50,021 nucleotides of DNA from Thalassoglobus neptunius (GCF_007859735.1 NZ_SIHI01000025.1:1-50021); one strand, 5' to 3'. Shown: positions 1 through 8,794, numbered from the stretch's first letter. The notes: generated from the letters alone by a model not told the origin. Numbers and translations: made by a program.

Positions 1-46
1 CCCACAACTCACCCTGAACTTCCGATTTCCGTCGCCCCAACGCCAT
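1..46 (-). CDS. Probable IS transposase, N-terminal 15 residues only (runs off left edge)
   Basis: Reading leftward from an ATG at 46-44, the frame gives MALGRRKSEVQGELW and then leaves the window. A near-perfect Shine-Dalgarno (AAGGAGGA, complement of 51-58) sits 4 nt upstream, which strongly supports a real start. The MALG[KR]RK opening resembles IS5/IS1182-type transposases that are abundant in planctomycetes. That family call comes from memory of the family start and rests on 15 residues, so it is tentative. If correct, the end of the insertion sequence lies between 47 and 97, just beyond the 3' end of the next gene. Confidence 0.5.
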   Translation of the reverse strand, partial: MALGRRKSEVQGELW

Positions 47-97
47 CGTTTCCTCCTTGATCAACTCCAACTGCTGAAAGATAATTCATCTCCCCCA

Positions 98-709
98 TCA
101 ATGCGAGTTTTTCAACGGGCTGCTAGAATCGAGCACGAAATCCATCGACGTTTCCGGAGCTGGGGACTCCGTTCCGCGGAAGTCGTCCACGTTAATATGG
201 CCCCATCCACCCGTTGCTGTGTCGAAGATTTGCAATCGAGCACGTTTGCCAATGTGCTGGCGGACATCACAACTTTCCATGACCATCGTCTCGTGATTGA
301 CTCCGGTCGCGAGTTCGAACGATTCTCCGTCCACGAGCAAGCGGACACCAACTTCACCGGGCAGATGCCCTGCTCCGATTCGAAACGTGATATAGGGGTG
401 TTTGATTTCGAATTCGCGCGACGTCAATGTTCCTGTCAGATGATCGCCAGCGGTGGCTCCGGGTTCACCGATTGAACCGTTGTACCGCTCGTATCCGCCA
501 ATCCACCAATTCCCTTGAAGGTTGGACGGTTCACGATTTCGGGCGGAAGTGTTGTCGCCTCGAGTCGGTTGAATGCGGAATTCTTCGCCTTCAGCTGTCC
601 AGTTTTCTAATGTTCCCTGTTCAAAATCCGCATTCGGGAACAAAAGATCGTCGGCATGAAGTTCGACACATGCACACAGAACGAGAATGATGATTTGAAG
701 CGATTTCAT
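98..709 (-). CDS. Secreted carbohydrate-binding-like domain protein
   Basis: 203 aa with a clear Sec signal peptide (about residues 1-19, hydrophobic IIILVLCACV, likely cleavage after LHA). The mature protein is one beta-rich domain starting NADFEQGTLENWTAEG and ending near GGWGHINVDDF (about 25-178). This is the jelly-roll-like module often found at the N-terminus of planctomycete GH32/levanase-like proteins. Here it stands alone, without a catalytic domain, and is followed by a short polar tail. A role in binding polysaccharide outside the cell is inferred from the fold family only. The ATG at 709 is the natural start for the signal peptide; no strong ribosome binding site is visible. The gene lies next to a probable IS end on its 3' side. 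Confidence 0.75.
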   Translation of the reverse strand: MKSLQIIILVLCACVELHADDLLFPNADFEQGTLENWTAEGEEFRIQPTRGDNTSARNREPSNLQGNWWIGGYERYNGSIGEPGATAGDHLTGTLTSREFEIKHPYITFRIGAGHLPGEVGVRLLVDGESFELATGVNHETMVMESCDVRQHIGKRARLQIFDTATGGWGHINVDDFRGTESPAPETSMDFVLDSSSPLKNSH

Positions 710-1045
710 CGGAATCTATCTGGGTTGGAGAGAACTAAGGGGGAAATGGAGGATTGTTCTATCGGGGGGATTGATTCTGGACAGGTTCTTCCCATCCGGG
801 GCAATTCGGTTTCACGTTTGCAAGTTGTTCGTCAAACCTGAAGAACGAAAACGGTGCCGCGAGACATTCATTCAGGACGAACATTCAGGCACGATCCGCT
901 CTAAGATGAGTTCTAAAGAGTTTTGGACACATTCGGAAGTCGCTTGCATGAACCAATTCACCCGCGCGGTTGGATCACGGGAAGTGATTGATCTTCGTGC
1001 AGTTGTTCGTCTTTCTGATCGTTCGACTGCATGGAGGAAATCACC
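710..1045. other. Intergenic, 336 bp
   Basis: Lies between the starts and ends of two leftward genes and should hold the promoter of the secreted protein at 98-709. Short frames across it have no protein-like character. No hairpin followed by a T-run and no RNA-gene signature was seen. Confidence 0.5.
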
Positions 1046-1636
1046 TCAGGAAGAAAACGTATAGACGGTGATTGTCGCAGTCAGGTTGAGGAGAATCCTG
1101 GCCAGCATGGTGATTTGAAATGAGACTTTGCGGTTTTTGTGGCGAAGCTTTCTTTGTGCGACCAAAGCACCAGGCCAGCCTCCGAGCAGGCTCAGCAGGT
1201 GAAGTTGACGTTCTTCCCATCGCCATCTTCCTGTCCGCGCTCGCTTCTTGTCGTCTGCGTAGATCACGTAAGTCATCAGACTCAGGATCACATCGAAACT
1301 CAGGATCAGTGCATTGATTAGAAAAGGGACACCGGTCACCATTCCGTAAACGCCAATCCCTGGAATCGCTCCGATTGAGATGAGCAGATTGGTCGATTCA
1401 GCCCTTGTCCATTGTAGAGGATTGCGAAGCAACCGAATTTGAACGGCGCGAAGTCTCTGCTCTTCATCAGATTCGACGGAGAACTCGACGCGATCTCCAT
1501 CTTGTGGTCGCGGAGAGCCTTCCCCAAAATTTGTAATATGTGCGAAGAAACGATCTTCTTCGTCGTCGGATACGACGAAACCAAATCCCCGTTCGTCGTT
1601 CCAGTCCGTGACGTATCCTTTCGCAGGAAGCTCCAT
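1046..1636 (-). CDS. Cold-shock domain plus DUF1294 membrane protein
   Basis: 196 aa. Residues about 1-70 form a cold-shock domain: GYVTDWNDERGFGFV carries the RNP1-type GFGFV and DRFFAHI is the RNP2-like strand. Residues about 80-196 are a DUF1294 region with hydrophobic segments (ISIGAIPGIGVYGMVTG, FLINALILSFDVILSLMTYVIYA) and the family's basic RTGRWRWEERQLHLLSLLGGWPGA-type stretch before a last membrane segment. This two-domain arrangement is known in many bacteria. The nucleic-acid-binding part would face the cytoplasm; the membrane part has no proven function. The ATG at 1636 is chosen; a TTG one codon further upstream is possible. It is divergent from the phosphodiesterase at 1943. Confidence 0.85.
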   Translation of the reverse strand: MELPAKGYVTDWNDERGFGFVVSDDEEDRFFAHITNFGEGSPRPQDGDRVEFSVESDEEQRLRAVQIRLLRNPLQWTRAESTNLLISIGAIPGIGVYGMVTGVPFLINALILSFDVILSLMTYVIYADDKKRARTGRWRWEERQLHLLSLLGGWPGALVAQRKLRHKNRKVSFQITMLARILLNLTATITVYTFSS

Positions 1637-1942
1637 CAATATTGATTCGATTCAATTCACAATCGGATGAAGGGAACGTGTTGGCGTCTTGTAGCTCCTC
1701 GCATCGACACGTCCTTCAATCGTGATTTCTTCATGACGCTGCGGTCAGATCCTTGAGTCGATTCGAAAGCATGACGAAACTTGCACACGTCGTCTACGCG
1801 ATGATTCGGTATAAGATCGCGGTGGTGAAGAAAAACGGCCATCGAGATTGATTCAGAGAGCACAATGCCCAGACTTCCGTTGCGAAACATCGAAACGAAA
1901 CTTCAGGACCGCGACGAAACCAGCATCGAGGAAGGTTCAACA
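1637..1942. promoter_or_regulatory. Divergent intergenic region, 306 bp
   Basis: Separates the leftward cold-shock/DUF1294 gene from the rightward phosphodiesterase, so both promoters should lie here. No confident -35/-10 pair or operator palindrome could be picked by eye. The only clear site is the ribosome binding site GAGGAAGG at 1928-1935, which sets the start of the rightward gene. Confidence 0.4.
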
Positions 1943-3514
1943 ATGATGTCGAACGAGTGTGCCGATCGGAATGAGATGTCCAGCAAAGCGAATGAATTAC
2001 CAAGACGAATAACCGGGGCGCCGTTGAAAGTCTTGAAGCAAGTTGTCGTTCTCATGACATTGTTCTGCTGGGGGCAAGCGATCGTCGCAGAAGAAATCCT
2101 TCTGATCTCCGACATTCATTTTGACCCGTATTCAGGACTCGACCGCAAAGCGTTTGAGAAGTTGATGGAACTTCCTGAAGAAGAATGGCCGGACTACTTT
2201 CGATCCTTACAGCAGCCAACCAGCCATTATGGTTCGGACAGCAACTACACGCTTTTCGTTTCCTCAATCAATGAGGCATACAGACGCGTTCCGGACCCGC
2301 TGTTCATTCTGTATCCCGGTGATTTTCTCGCGCACGACTGGCAGTCCAAATACAACGCTCTGGCTCCTCGAACGATCGCTGAAGATGCTGAGGCTTACCG
2401 CCAGTTTACACAAAAGGCTCTCCGCCTGATTGCGACGGAATTTCGACAGGTGTTCCCGGAAATTCCAGTCTACGCAACTCTCGGGAACGATGACTCGTAT
2501 TGTCAGGACTATTGGATTCAAGCGGATGGTCCGTTTCTGTCCGCCTTTGCAGATATCTGGGAGCCGACGTTGAATGAGACCGTGGACAGGCCCGACTTCA
2601 GAGAGACGTTTCTTAAATGGGGGGCCTATGCAGTCAACCTTCCTGGACTCAGTGACGAACGTTTGATTGTTCTCAATACCGTTCTGTGGAGCGGAAGCTA
2701 CTGCACAGACTATCACGATCCCAAACAGCAAAACTGTTGTGAGTGCAAACCTCTGGGAAATTCTCCCGGACTCGCTCAATTGAAATGGCTCGAAAAAGAA
2801 CTGGTCGCCGCCAGATCACGAGGCCAAAAAGTTTGGTTGTTGATGCACGTTCCTCCCGGACTCGACAGCTATGTTGAGGAGGAAAACAGCGGGCGTTGTG
2901 CGACCGCGGAATTGTGGAACGATCCGTTCTCGACGGGGTATCGAGATCTTGTTGATCGGTTTCGAGACGTGCTTCGAATCGCGTTTACCGGACATACTCA
3001 CATGGACGATTACCGAGTCTTGCGAGTCAAACAACAGCCGGTTCTTCTTCATAAAATCGCTCCGGCGGTGAGTCCAGTTTTCGGTAACAACCCTGCGTTT
3101 CAAGTCTACGAATTCGATTGCGAATCTAGTTCCCTGACTAATTGGAAGACCAACATTCTTGACCTCAAGAGTCACGGTGAAGACGCAAGGAAGACCGAGT
3201 GGAGATCGGAATACGATGCGGGTCACATCTTTGGAATCACAGAAGTCTCTGCCCGGTCAATCGATCCTCTCTTCGTAAAGATCAGGGAGTCTCCTTCCGG
3301 AGCGAATGCGAAAGCCTATCAGACGTTTTATTCAGCGAGTGCTGATGAAATCCGCGACAACGATCTGATGATTTACGTTTGCAGCGTCTTAAACTCGACG
3401 TTCTTGGACTTCTCGAAGTGCCTGGCCGATTCCGGTCTCGAAACTCCGCACCACGTCGACGAACCCGCCAAAATCCGACGCTCGGCCGGTGGTCTCTCTG
3501 CACCGAAAAACTAG
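1943..3514 (+). CDS. Acid-sphingomyelinase-like phosphodiesterase (calcineurin-like metallophosphoesterase)
   Basis: 523 aa. The start at ATG 1943 is preferred because GAGGAAGG sits 7 nt upstream; the frame stays open to 1865, but those codons look non-coding. A hydrophobic N-terminal segment (about 29-48) acts as signal or anchor. Metal-binding motifs of the metallophosphoesterase fold occur in order: DIH (57-59), GD (about 126), GND (about 181), H in LLMHVPPG and GHTH near the end of the catalytic domain. A cysteine cluster CCEC in the middle and the overall length fit the acid-sphingomyelinase-like (SMPDL) branch. It should hydrolyse a phosphodiester or nucleotide/lipid phosphate outside the cytoplasm; the substrate is unknown. 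The stop codon TAG (3512-3514) is also the first three bases of the left arm of the palindrome at 3512-3615, so the C-terminus may have been reset by that element. Confidence 0.88.
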   Translation: MMSNECADRNEMSSKANELPRRITGAPLKVLKQVVVLMTLFCWGQAIVAEEILLISDIHFDPYSGLDRKAFEKLMELPEEEWPDYFRSLQQPTSHYGSDSNYTLFVSSINEAYRRVPDPLFILYPGDFLAHDWQSKYNALAPRTIAEDAEAYRQFTQKALRLIATEFRQVFPEIPVYATLGNDDSYCQDYWIQADGPFLSAFADIWEPTLNETVDRPDFRETFLKWGAYAVNLPGLSDERLIVLNTVLWSGSYCTDYHDPKQQNCCECKPLGNSPGLAQLKWLEKELVAARSRGQKVWLLMHVPPGLDSYVEEENSGRCATAELWNDPFSTGYRDLVDRFRDVLRIAFTGHTHMDDYRVLRVKQQPVLLHKIAPAVSPVFGNNPAFQVYEFDCESSSLTNWKTNILDLKSHGEDARKTEWRSEYDAGHIFGITEVSARSIDPLFVKIRESPSGANAKAYQTFYSASADEIRDNDLMIYVCSVLNSTFLDFSKCLADSGLETPHHVDEPAKIRRSAGGLSAPKN

Positions 3515-3615
3515 AGCAAGTTCTATTTCCTGTGCACTCGCTTGCGCTGTTTCATTAGATAAAAGGCTGAGTTTTCTCGTGCGAGTGAGTGCGAACCAAA
3601 TCGAAAAGTGCTCTA
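3512..3615. repeat. 104-bp imperfect inverted repeat (MITE/REP-like candidate)
   Basis: The ends are perfect complements: TAGAGCA at 3512-3518 and TGCTCTA at 3609-3615. Inner blocks also pair in register, GCACTC at 3534-3539 with GAGTGC at 3587-3592, and CTCGCTTGCGC-like sequence matches the complement of the right side imperfectly. The whole unit can fold as one long hairpin. It sits between convergent genes (phosphodiesterase and PPK2) and may also act as a two-way terminator. No second full copy was found in this window. Confidence 0.55.
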
Positions 3616-3727
3616 ATCGGAGCCGCATCGGTCACACCGGAATCAAATCGCTTCGCGCGTTGGTTCGGAGCGACAAAGATTCTTTTCGACGCACTCTTTT
3701 GCGGTCACAACATCCACTCTGAACGCA

Positions 3728-4642
3728 TCAATAAACTGCAGGGACGATGGCTTCGGGGGGCATCGGAGATCGCTGGTAACCGTCGTCGTGTTGCCGAGGA
3801 GGAAGCGTGATCGGATCGTGTGCAACTTCGCTGTAAGGAAACTGTTGAAGGAGATGATGGATGCAGTTCAACCGAGCCCTCTTCTTTTCATCCGCTTCAA
3901 CGATCCACCACGGGGCTTCGGAGATGTTGGTCCGTTCGATCATCTCTTCTTTGGCGAGCGTGTATTGTTCCCAGCGGCGGCGTGATTCCAGGTCCATCGG
4001 GCTTAATTTCCATTGCTTGAGTGGATCGTCAATCCGGCATTGGAAACGAAACTTTTGTTCCTGATCGCTGATCGAGAACCAATATTTGATGAGGTGGATT
4101 CCGGATCTTACAAGCATTCGTTCGAACTCCGGAACCGTTTGAAAGAACTCTTCGCATTGTTCTTCGGTGCAGAAGTTCATGACCCGCTCAACCCCAGCCC
4201 GGTTGTACCAGCTGCGATCGAAAATCACGATCTCGCCGCCAGCGGGCAAGTGTTGGACGTATCGCTGAAAGTACCATTGACTCTGTTCACGTTCCGTCGG
4301 AGCCGGCAATGCGACAACATGGCAGACGCGTGGATTGAGTCGCTGGGTGATGCGTTTGATCGTTCCTCCTTTTCCGGCAGCGTCACGACCTTCAAAGAGA
4401 ACCGCGATTTTGATTTTGTTCTCGACCACCCAGTCCTGCAGCTTGATGAGTTCCCGCTGCAGCCGAAGAAGCTCTCGGAAATAGACCCTGCGTGGGATTC
4501 GGCCATCCTGATCGTGGCGACCGGGAGGGCCATCAAAGCCGGCAATTGCATCACCCAGTTCGGCTTCAAACTCTTCGTCGAGCGAATCGAGAAGTTCCTC
4601 ACGCGTCCGGTCAATATCGAGTTGTTGATCATCTTCAGACAT
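3728..4642 (-). CDS. ppk2: Polyphosphate kinase 2 family protein
   Basis: 304 aa, PPK2 family (PF03976), single-domain class. It carries Walker A GRDAAGKGG (85-93), the lid region ALPAPTEREQSQWYFQRY (111-128) and Walker B-type IVIFDRSWYNRAGVERVM (138-155), followed by the conserved WFSISDQEQ and DPLKQWKLSPMD stretches. Such enzymes move phosphate between polyphosphate and nucleoside diphosphates in the cytoplasm. An acidic N-terminal segment of about 45 residues and a Pro-rich C-terminal tail of about 25 residues flank the catalytic core. It lies 209 bp downstream of, and on the same strand as, the phosphate-permease/binding-protein fusion, which suggests a joint role in phosphate storage. 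Direction of the reaction in vivo cannot be told from sequence. Confidence 0.93.
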   Translation of the reverse strand: MSEDDQQLDIDRTREELLDSLDEEFEAELGDAIAGFDGPPGRHDQDGRIPRRVYFRELLRLQRELIKLQDWVVENKIKIAVLFEGRDAAGKGGTIKRITQRLNPRVCHVVALPAPTEREQSQWYFQRYVQHLPAGGEIVIFDRSWYNRAGVERVMNFCTEEQCEEFFQTVPEFERMLVRSGIHLIKYWFSISDQEQKFRFQCRIDDPLKQWKLSPMDLESRRRWEQYTLAKEEMIERTNISEAPWWIVEADEKKRARLNCIHHLLQQFPYSEVAHDPITLPPRQHDDGYQRSPMPPEAIVPAVY

Positions 4643-4851
4643 GATCTCTACCGTTTGGTTTGAAAGGACTGGGACGAGTTGCTCTTACTGCCCACTTGCT
4701 TGTTCGAGTGAAATCGCGGCAGCTGTTTGGAGATGTGCTCACAATTGGGGCGAAGCACCTTCTCGACGAACTGTCACGAGGGCATCGGTATTCTGACTCG
4801 TGGAAATCATTCTTCACTACGCTGAATAAAACGACTCTCAAGTGAGAAGAT

Positions 4852-6795
4852 TTACTCATACCACACTGGTATGTATTCGGCCGAGAGTTTTCGCAGTTGC
4901 TGGTTGAGCAATTCATCGGTCAGCGGAACGAATCCGGAGTCGAGAACCGCGTGCTGCCCCTGCTGTGAAAGAATGTACTTCATGACAGCGTTCACAGGAG
5001 GCGGCAACGTTTCACCAGCGGGTTTCCGTGCATAGACGAAGAGCATTCGCGAGAGCGGATACTCCCCGGTGTAGACATTTTTGAAACGCTTCGCGAGATC
5101 GGGAGAATCTCTGTAGTCGTCGACGAAGTAGTTTAAATATTTGCCGTTGACGTTGGCTGCAATGGCGATCGATTTCACTTCAGGAATTCGATATCCCATT
5201 CCGGAAAACCCGATCCCGAACTTGTCGCTTCCAACTGCCTCAACGACCGCCGCAGAATCTTCGTCGTCAATCAGATCGGAGCGGAATGGTTCACGCAGCA
5301 TGACAACATCGTGAAAGAACGTCCGCGTTCCGGAGTTTTCATTTCGTCCGTAGGTCACGATCGGTTTGTTCGGGAATGGCGGCAAAACGTAGTTTCCCCA
5401 AGTCTCAGCTTCGGTCCCAAAGATGTCCCGAACCTGCCGGAGCGTCAAACCTTCGATGGGATTGGACTGATTGACATAGACAGCGAGAGCATCGAGGCCG
5501 ATGCGGTATTCGACCGGGTTCTCAGAGAACTCATTCCGAAATGCCCGGCGCTCAGCCGATGTCATTCGGCGACTCATCAGTGCCAATTCGCAACTGCCAG
5601 AAATGAGTGCTTCCGGAGCTGTTTCTGTGCCTGCCGATTCAATCTCCATTTCGAGACCGGGTTGAACCTCACTGAGTTCACTTTGGACTCTCTCAAACAC
5701 AATCCTCAATGTGTCGGACCCGACGCAGCGAACAAGTCCCGAGACACCGTCTTCTGTTTCGTAGGGAGGCAGAAGCGCGATTGAGTCTTTCGACAACGGC
5801 TCCGGATGATCAGCGGTCGAAGGTGTGGCTGCGGAAGTTGTGCCGAAATTGGCAAGCAAAACCGGCATTCCAAAGGCAAGTGCGACACTCACAATTAGAC
5901 CGGTCATCGCTTTCCCAGCATCGCGGAAAACAATTCCGGAAGCTTCCTTGAGAGGCCGAACTCGCAACAGGAGTGACATGGCGACTTCACGACCAGCGAG
6001 AAGTCCCAGAAACACCCAGGTCGTGCTCATCGGCATGTTGCTGTATTCCTTGAAGTACAACAGGATCAATCCATAAATAAAGTCGATGATTGTCGCGGAC
6101 CGGATGTCTTGAGTGTTCGTCTTCGTCGTCACGATGTGTTGGATCTCTCCTCCACGGCGCGAAAAGATCACCGCATGCAGGAAGAGCATGACGAGCGTTG
6201 CGAAGAAGAAGTAGGCCGAGTTGAGATGACGAGGAAGGTAGACAAAGATGTTCGCGAGATCGTGCATCAACCACTGACTCCAGAGGAACGCGGTTGATGT
6301 CCACTGGAGGGCGATCCAGCGTGTGCTTGGGGGAGTGTCACACGATTCGATCATGTGTTTTTCGAAGGACTTTGAAATCAGTGTGTAAACACCGATTCCA
6401 ACAAGAAACGAAAGCACATAGCCGACCAGAGATTTCGTCAGCATCGCTCCCATGTTCGTCGGTGCGAAGACCGCGAGTACAAGAAATGTGGTGCTGACCG
6501 GAATTCCGAAGCGTGTCAGAAACAGGATCACCAGCGGCGGAATCGCATGCAGCCAAGTCAGCCCACCGGTTGGTTCGGGAAACTTGGACAACCGACCGAA
6601 CGAAACATCGCCGTCATTGACGACCCAGCCATAAACGAACACAAACACGAGAACCGTGCAGGCAAACGCCCACAAAATCCACCACGGGCGTTTCGCATTG
6701 GAACTTAAGAATGTTCCAAGTGTTTGAATTGCGTCATTCGCGACAATGGAATATGCCGCAAGCAAGAAACCAATGATTGCTACGGTGCTGGCCAC
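4852..6795 (-). CDS. PiT-like phosphate permease fused to PstS-like phosphate-binding domain
   Basis: 647 aa from a GTG at 6795. This start is chosen because GAGGAGG (complement of 6802-6808) lies 6 nt upstream; an ATG at 6921 is in frame but its codons look non-coding. Residues about 1-320 are a multi-pass membrane domain with two PiT-type half-repeats: VANDAIQTLGT (N20, D21) with GIPVSTT (98-103), then MHDLAN (177-182) with MPMSTT (254-259). These match the GxNDxAN and PxSTT signatures of PiT symporters (PF01384), though H replaces N in the second half. After a polar linker, residues about 353-640 are a periplasmic-binding-protein fold of the PstS type, beginning CVGSDTL and containing the SRRMT and NENSGTRTFF ligand-loop motifs. 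The binding domain should be outside the inner membrane. Likely role: capture and import of phosphate. The fusion is not a standard architecture known to me. Confidence 0.82.
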   Translation of the reverse strand: MASTVAIIGFLLAAYSIVANDAIQTLGTFLSSNAKRPWWILWAFACTVLVFVFVYGWVVNDGDVSFGRLSKFPEPTGGLTWLHAIPPLVILFLTRFGIPVSTTFLVLAVFAPTNMGAMLTKSLVGYVLSFLVGIGVYTLISKSFEKHMIESCDTPPSTRWIALQWTSTAFLWSQWLMHDLANIFVYLPRHLNSAYFFFATLVMLFLHAVIFSRRGGEIQHIVTTKTNTQDIRSATIIDFIYGLILLYFKEYSNMPMSTTWVFLGLLAGREVAMSLLLRVRPLKEASGIVFRDAGKAMTGLIVSVALAFGMPVLLANFGTTSAATPSTADHPEPLSKDSIALLPPYETEDGVSGLVRCVGSDTLRIVFERVQSELSEVQPGLEMEIESAGTETAPEALISGSCELALMSRRMTSAERRAFRNEFSENPVEYRIGLDALAVYVNQSNPIEGLTLRQVRDIFGTEAETWGNYVLPPFPNKPIVTYGRNENSGTRTFFHDVVMLREPFRSDLIDDEDSAAVVEAVGSDKFGIGFSGMGYRIPEVKSIAIAANVNGKYLNYFVDDYRDSPDLAKRFKNVYTGEYPLSRMLFVYARKPAGETLPPPVNAVMKYILSQQGQHAVLDSGFVPLTDELLNQQLRKLSAEYIPVWYE

Positions 6796-6800
6796 AATCA

Positions 6801-6808
6801 GCCTCCTC
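6801..6808 (-). promoter_or_regulatory. Strong Shine-Dalgarno fixing the GTG start of the permease fusion
   Basis: The complement reads GAGGAGGC and ends 6 nt before the GTG at 6795. It decides between this start and the in-frame ATG at 6921, which has no comparable site. Confidence 0.75.
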
Positions 6809-7007
6809 AAGAACGATCTGCCACTTTTTGACAAAAGAATAGTTCGAGAGAGACTGACGAGTATGAATAGACCGTTAAGTCGAAACGGAAACGAACAAAA
6901 CAACGGATTCAAATGGAACATCTTCGCACTGGACCCGTACGGATCTTCAGCTGTCTCGACGTCGGAAGAACGGTTTTCGACGAGGCGCTAACTTGAGCTC
7001 GGGCGGA

Positions 7008-8600
7008 TTATTCCCACTCAATCGTGCTTGGCGGCTTGGAACTGATGTCGTAGACAACCCGGTTCACTCCCCGCACGCTGTTAATGATTCGAGTTGAAAC
7101 ACGTTGCAGGAGATCGTAAGGCAACCTCGACCAGTCGGCGGTCATGAAGTTGTCTGTATCGACTGACCGAATCGCAATGACATCTTCGTAGGTCCGTGCG
7201 TCGCCCATCACTCCGACAGTCTGGAGCGGCAACAGGACGGCAAATGCCTGTTGAACTTTATGGTAATAATCGGAGTCATAAAGCTCTTCGATCAATACCG
7301 CGTCCGCTTCACGAAGTGTCTCCAGACGATCATGAGTGATCTCACCGAGACACCTCACGGCAAGTCCGGGACCGGGGAACGGATGACGCCAGATGAGTTT
7401 CTCAGGCAAGCCAAGCTCATGTCCCATCAGGCGGACTTCATCTTTGAAGAGCATCCGCATCGGTTCGATCAATTCAAATCCGAGTTGTTCAGGGAGACCG
7501 CCGACGTTGTGATGATATTTGATTGTCGCAGCTGGGCCGTCCGGATTCGCCCCCGACTCGATAACATCGGGATACAGAGTTCCCTGCGCCAGAAAATGCG
7601 CATTTTCGATTCCCGCAGACTCATCCTTGAACACATCGATGAATGTTTTTCCGATGATTTTGCGTTTCTTTTGCGGATCGGTGACTCCAGCGAGTGCTTC
7701 TAGGAATCTGTCGCGTGCGTCAACAACATGCAGGTCCGTCTTAAAGTGTTCTCCGAATTCGTATTCGACCTGCTCACGCTCTCCTTTTCGCAAGAGCCCG
7801 TTGTCCACGAAGATACAGGTGAGTTGTGACCCGAGCGCTTTGTACAGCAAAGCGGCGGTGACTGACGAATCAACTCCGCCAGATAACCCGCAAATGACTC
7901 TCGATTGGCCGACACGCTCTCGAATCGAATCGACTTCCTGCTCGATGAACGATGAGATTTTCCAGGAACCCTCACAACCACAAATGTTGCGAATGAAGTT
8001 GCCGAGCAGGTGCTCCCCGTGCTGGGTGTGCGTCACTTCCGGATGAAATTGCAGACCGTAAATTGGTCGGTCTTTGTGTTTGATCGCTGCATTGGGGCAG
8101 TCGTCCGTCTCAGCGAGAACGACGAAGCTCTCATCGAGATTTTCCACTCGATCCCCATGACTCATCCATACGGTGAAATTTTCCGGAAGTCCGCGGAACA
8201 GCGGGTCGTCAGCATCACAGGTCATCTCGGTGTGACCGAATTCACGAGACTGACTCGGCTTCACCTCACAGCCCATAGCGCGGCATTCCGCCTGCATTCC
8301 ATAGCAGATTCCCAGGACCGGAATTCCCAGATTGAAGATTTCGGGATCAACCTGCGGGGCATTCTCAGCATAAACGCTGGCCGGTCCACCCGAGAGAATC
8401 AGCCCTTTTGGAGCCAGTTCTTTGATACGTTCTGCGGAAAGATCATGACGAACCAGCTGGCAGAAGACGTTCTGGTCTCTCACGCGACGTGCAATCAGCT
8501 GCGCAGTTTGAGAACCGAAGTCCAGGACGAGAACAGTTTCCTGTTGGATATCTCCGGCACTGGTTTCGGGAGATGGAGTGGTTTGCGAAGGTGAATTCAT
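7008..8600 (-). CDS. guaA: GMP synthase (glutamine-hydrolysing)
   Basis: 530 aa from ATG 8600; a GTG three codons upstream (8609) is equally possible, and an in-frame TGA at 8615-8613 excludes anything earlier. The N-terminal class I glutamine amidotransferase domain has VLGICYGMQ (nucleophile Cys) and FHPEVTHT (catalytic His, Glu). The PP-loop ATP pyrophosphatase domain has LSGGVDSSV. The C-terminal dimerisation domain ends in the family-typical KPPSTIEWE. It converts XMP to GMP with ATP and glutamine in the cytoplasm. No Shine-Dalgarno is visible. The start codon lies only 6-15 nt after the U-run of a terminator-like hairpin, so the leader is unusual (see 8615-8698). Confidence 0.97.
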   Translation of the reverse strand: MNSPSQTTPSPETSAGDIQQETVLVLDFGSQTAQLIARRVRDQNVFCQLVRHDLSAERIKELAPKGLILSGGPASVYAENAPQVDPEIFNLGIPVLGICYGMQAECRAMGCEVKPSQSREFGHTEMTCDADDPLFRGLPENFTVWMSHGDRVENLDESFVVLAETDDCPNAAIKHKDRPIYGLQFHPEVTHTQHGEHLLGNFIRNICGCEGSWKISSFIEQEVDSIRERVGQSRVICGLSGGVDSSVTAALLYKALGSQLTCIFVDNGLLRKGEREQVEYEFGEHFKTDLHVVDARDRFLEALAGVTDPQKKRKIIGKTFIDVFKDESAGIENAHFLAQGTLYPDVIESGANPDGPAATIKYHHNVGGLPEQLGFELIEPMRMLFKDEVRLMGHELGLPEKLIWRHPFPGPGLAVRCLGEITHDRLETLREADAVLIEELYDSDYYHKVQQAFAVLLPLQTVGVMGDARTYEDVIAIRSVDTDNFMTADWSRLPYDLLQRVSTRIINSVRGVNRVVYDISSKPPSTIEWE

Positions 8601-8614
8601 CGAGGCCACACATC

Positions 8615-8653
8615 AAATAAAAAAGGCCGCAAAATGCTCGCTCAGCTTGCGGC
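8615..8653 (-). terminator. Terminator-like hairpin directly before guaA
   Basis: On the minus strand GCCGCAA (complement of 8647-8653) pairs with TTGCGGC (complement of 8626-8632) across a 14-nt loop and is followed by C, six T, A, three T. It ends 6 nt before the first possible guaA start codon, so no promoter fits between them unless guaA is leaderless. It could therefore be an attenuator for guaA, or the second terminator of the small upstream gene at 8795-9181. Confidence 0.6.
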
Positions 8654-8656
8654 TCG

Positions 8657-8698
8657 AAAAAATGGGGAATCGAGCATTGTAGCTTGTCAAGTTCCCCA
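8657..8698 (-). terminator. First of two tandem terminator-like hairpins upstream of guaA
   Basis: On the minus strand TGGGGAA (complement of 8692-8698) pairs with TTCCCCA (complement of 8663-8669), followed at once by six T. The 22-nt loop holds AATGCTCG (complement of 8671-8678), which is exactly complementary to CGAGCATT in the loop of the next hairpin (complement of 8633-8640). The two hairpins could therefore kiss, or the 8-bp pairing could replace the second one. Confidence 0.55.
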
Positions 8699-8794
8699 CG
8701 CAACACTGGATTCAAGGACTCATTCGCCTCTTAAAACGGTGTTGCAATACCGCCACCGCGACCACTGTCGCCTTGTGGCCATCGACCTGAACTG

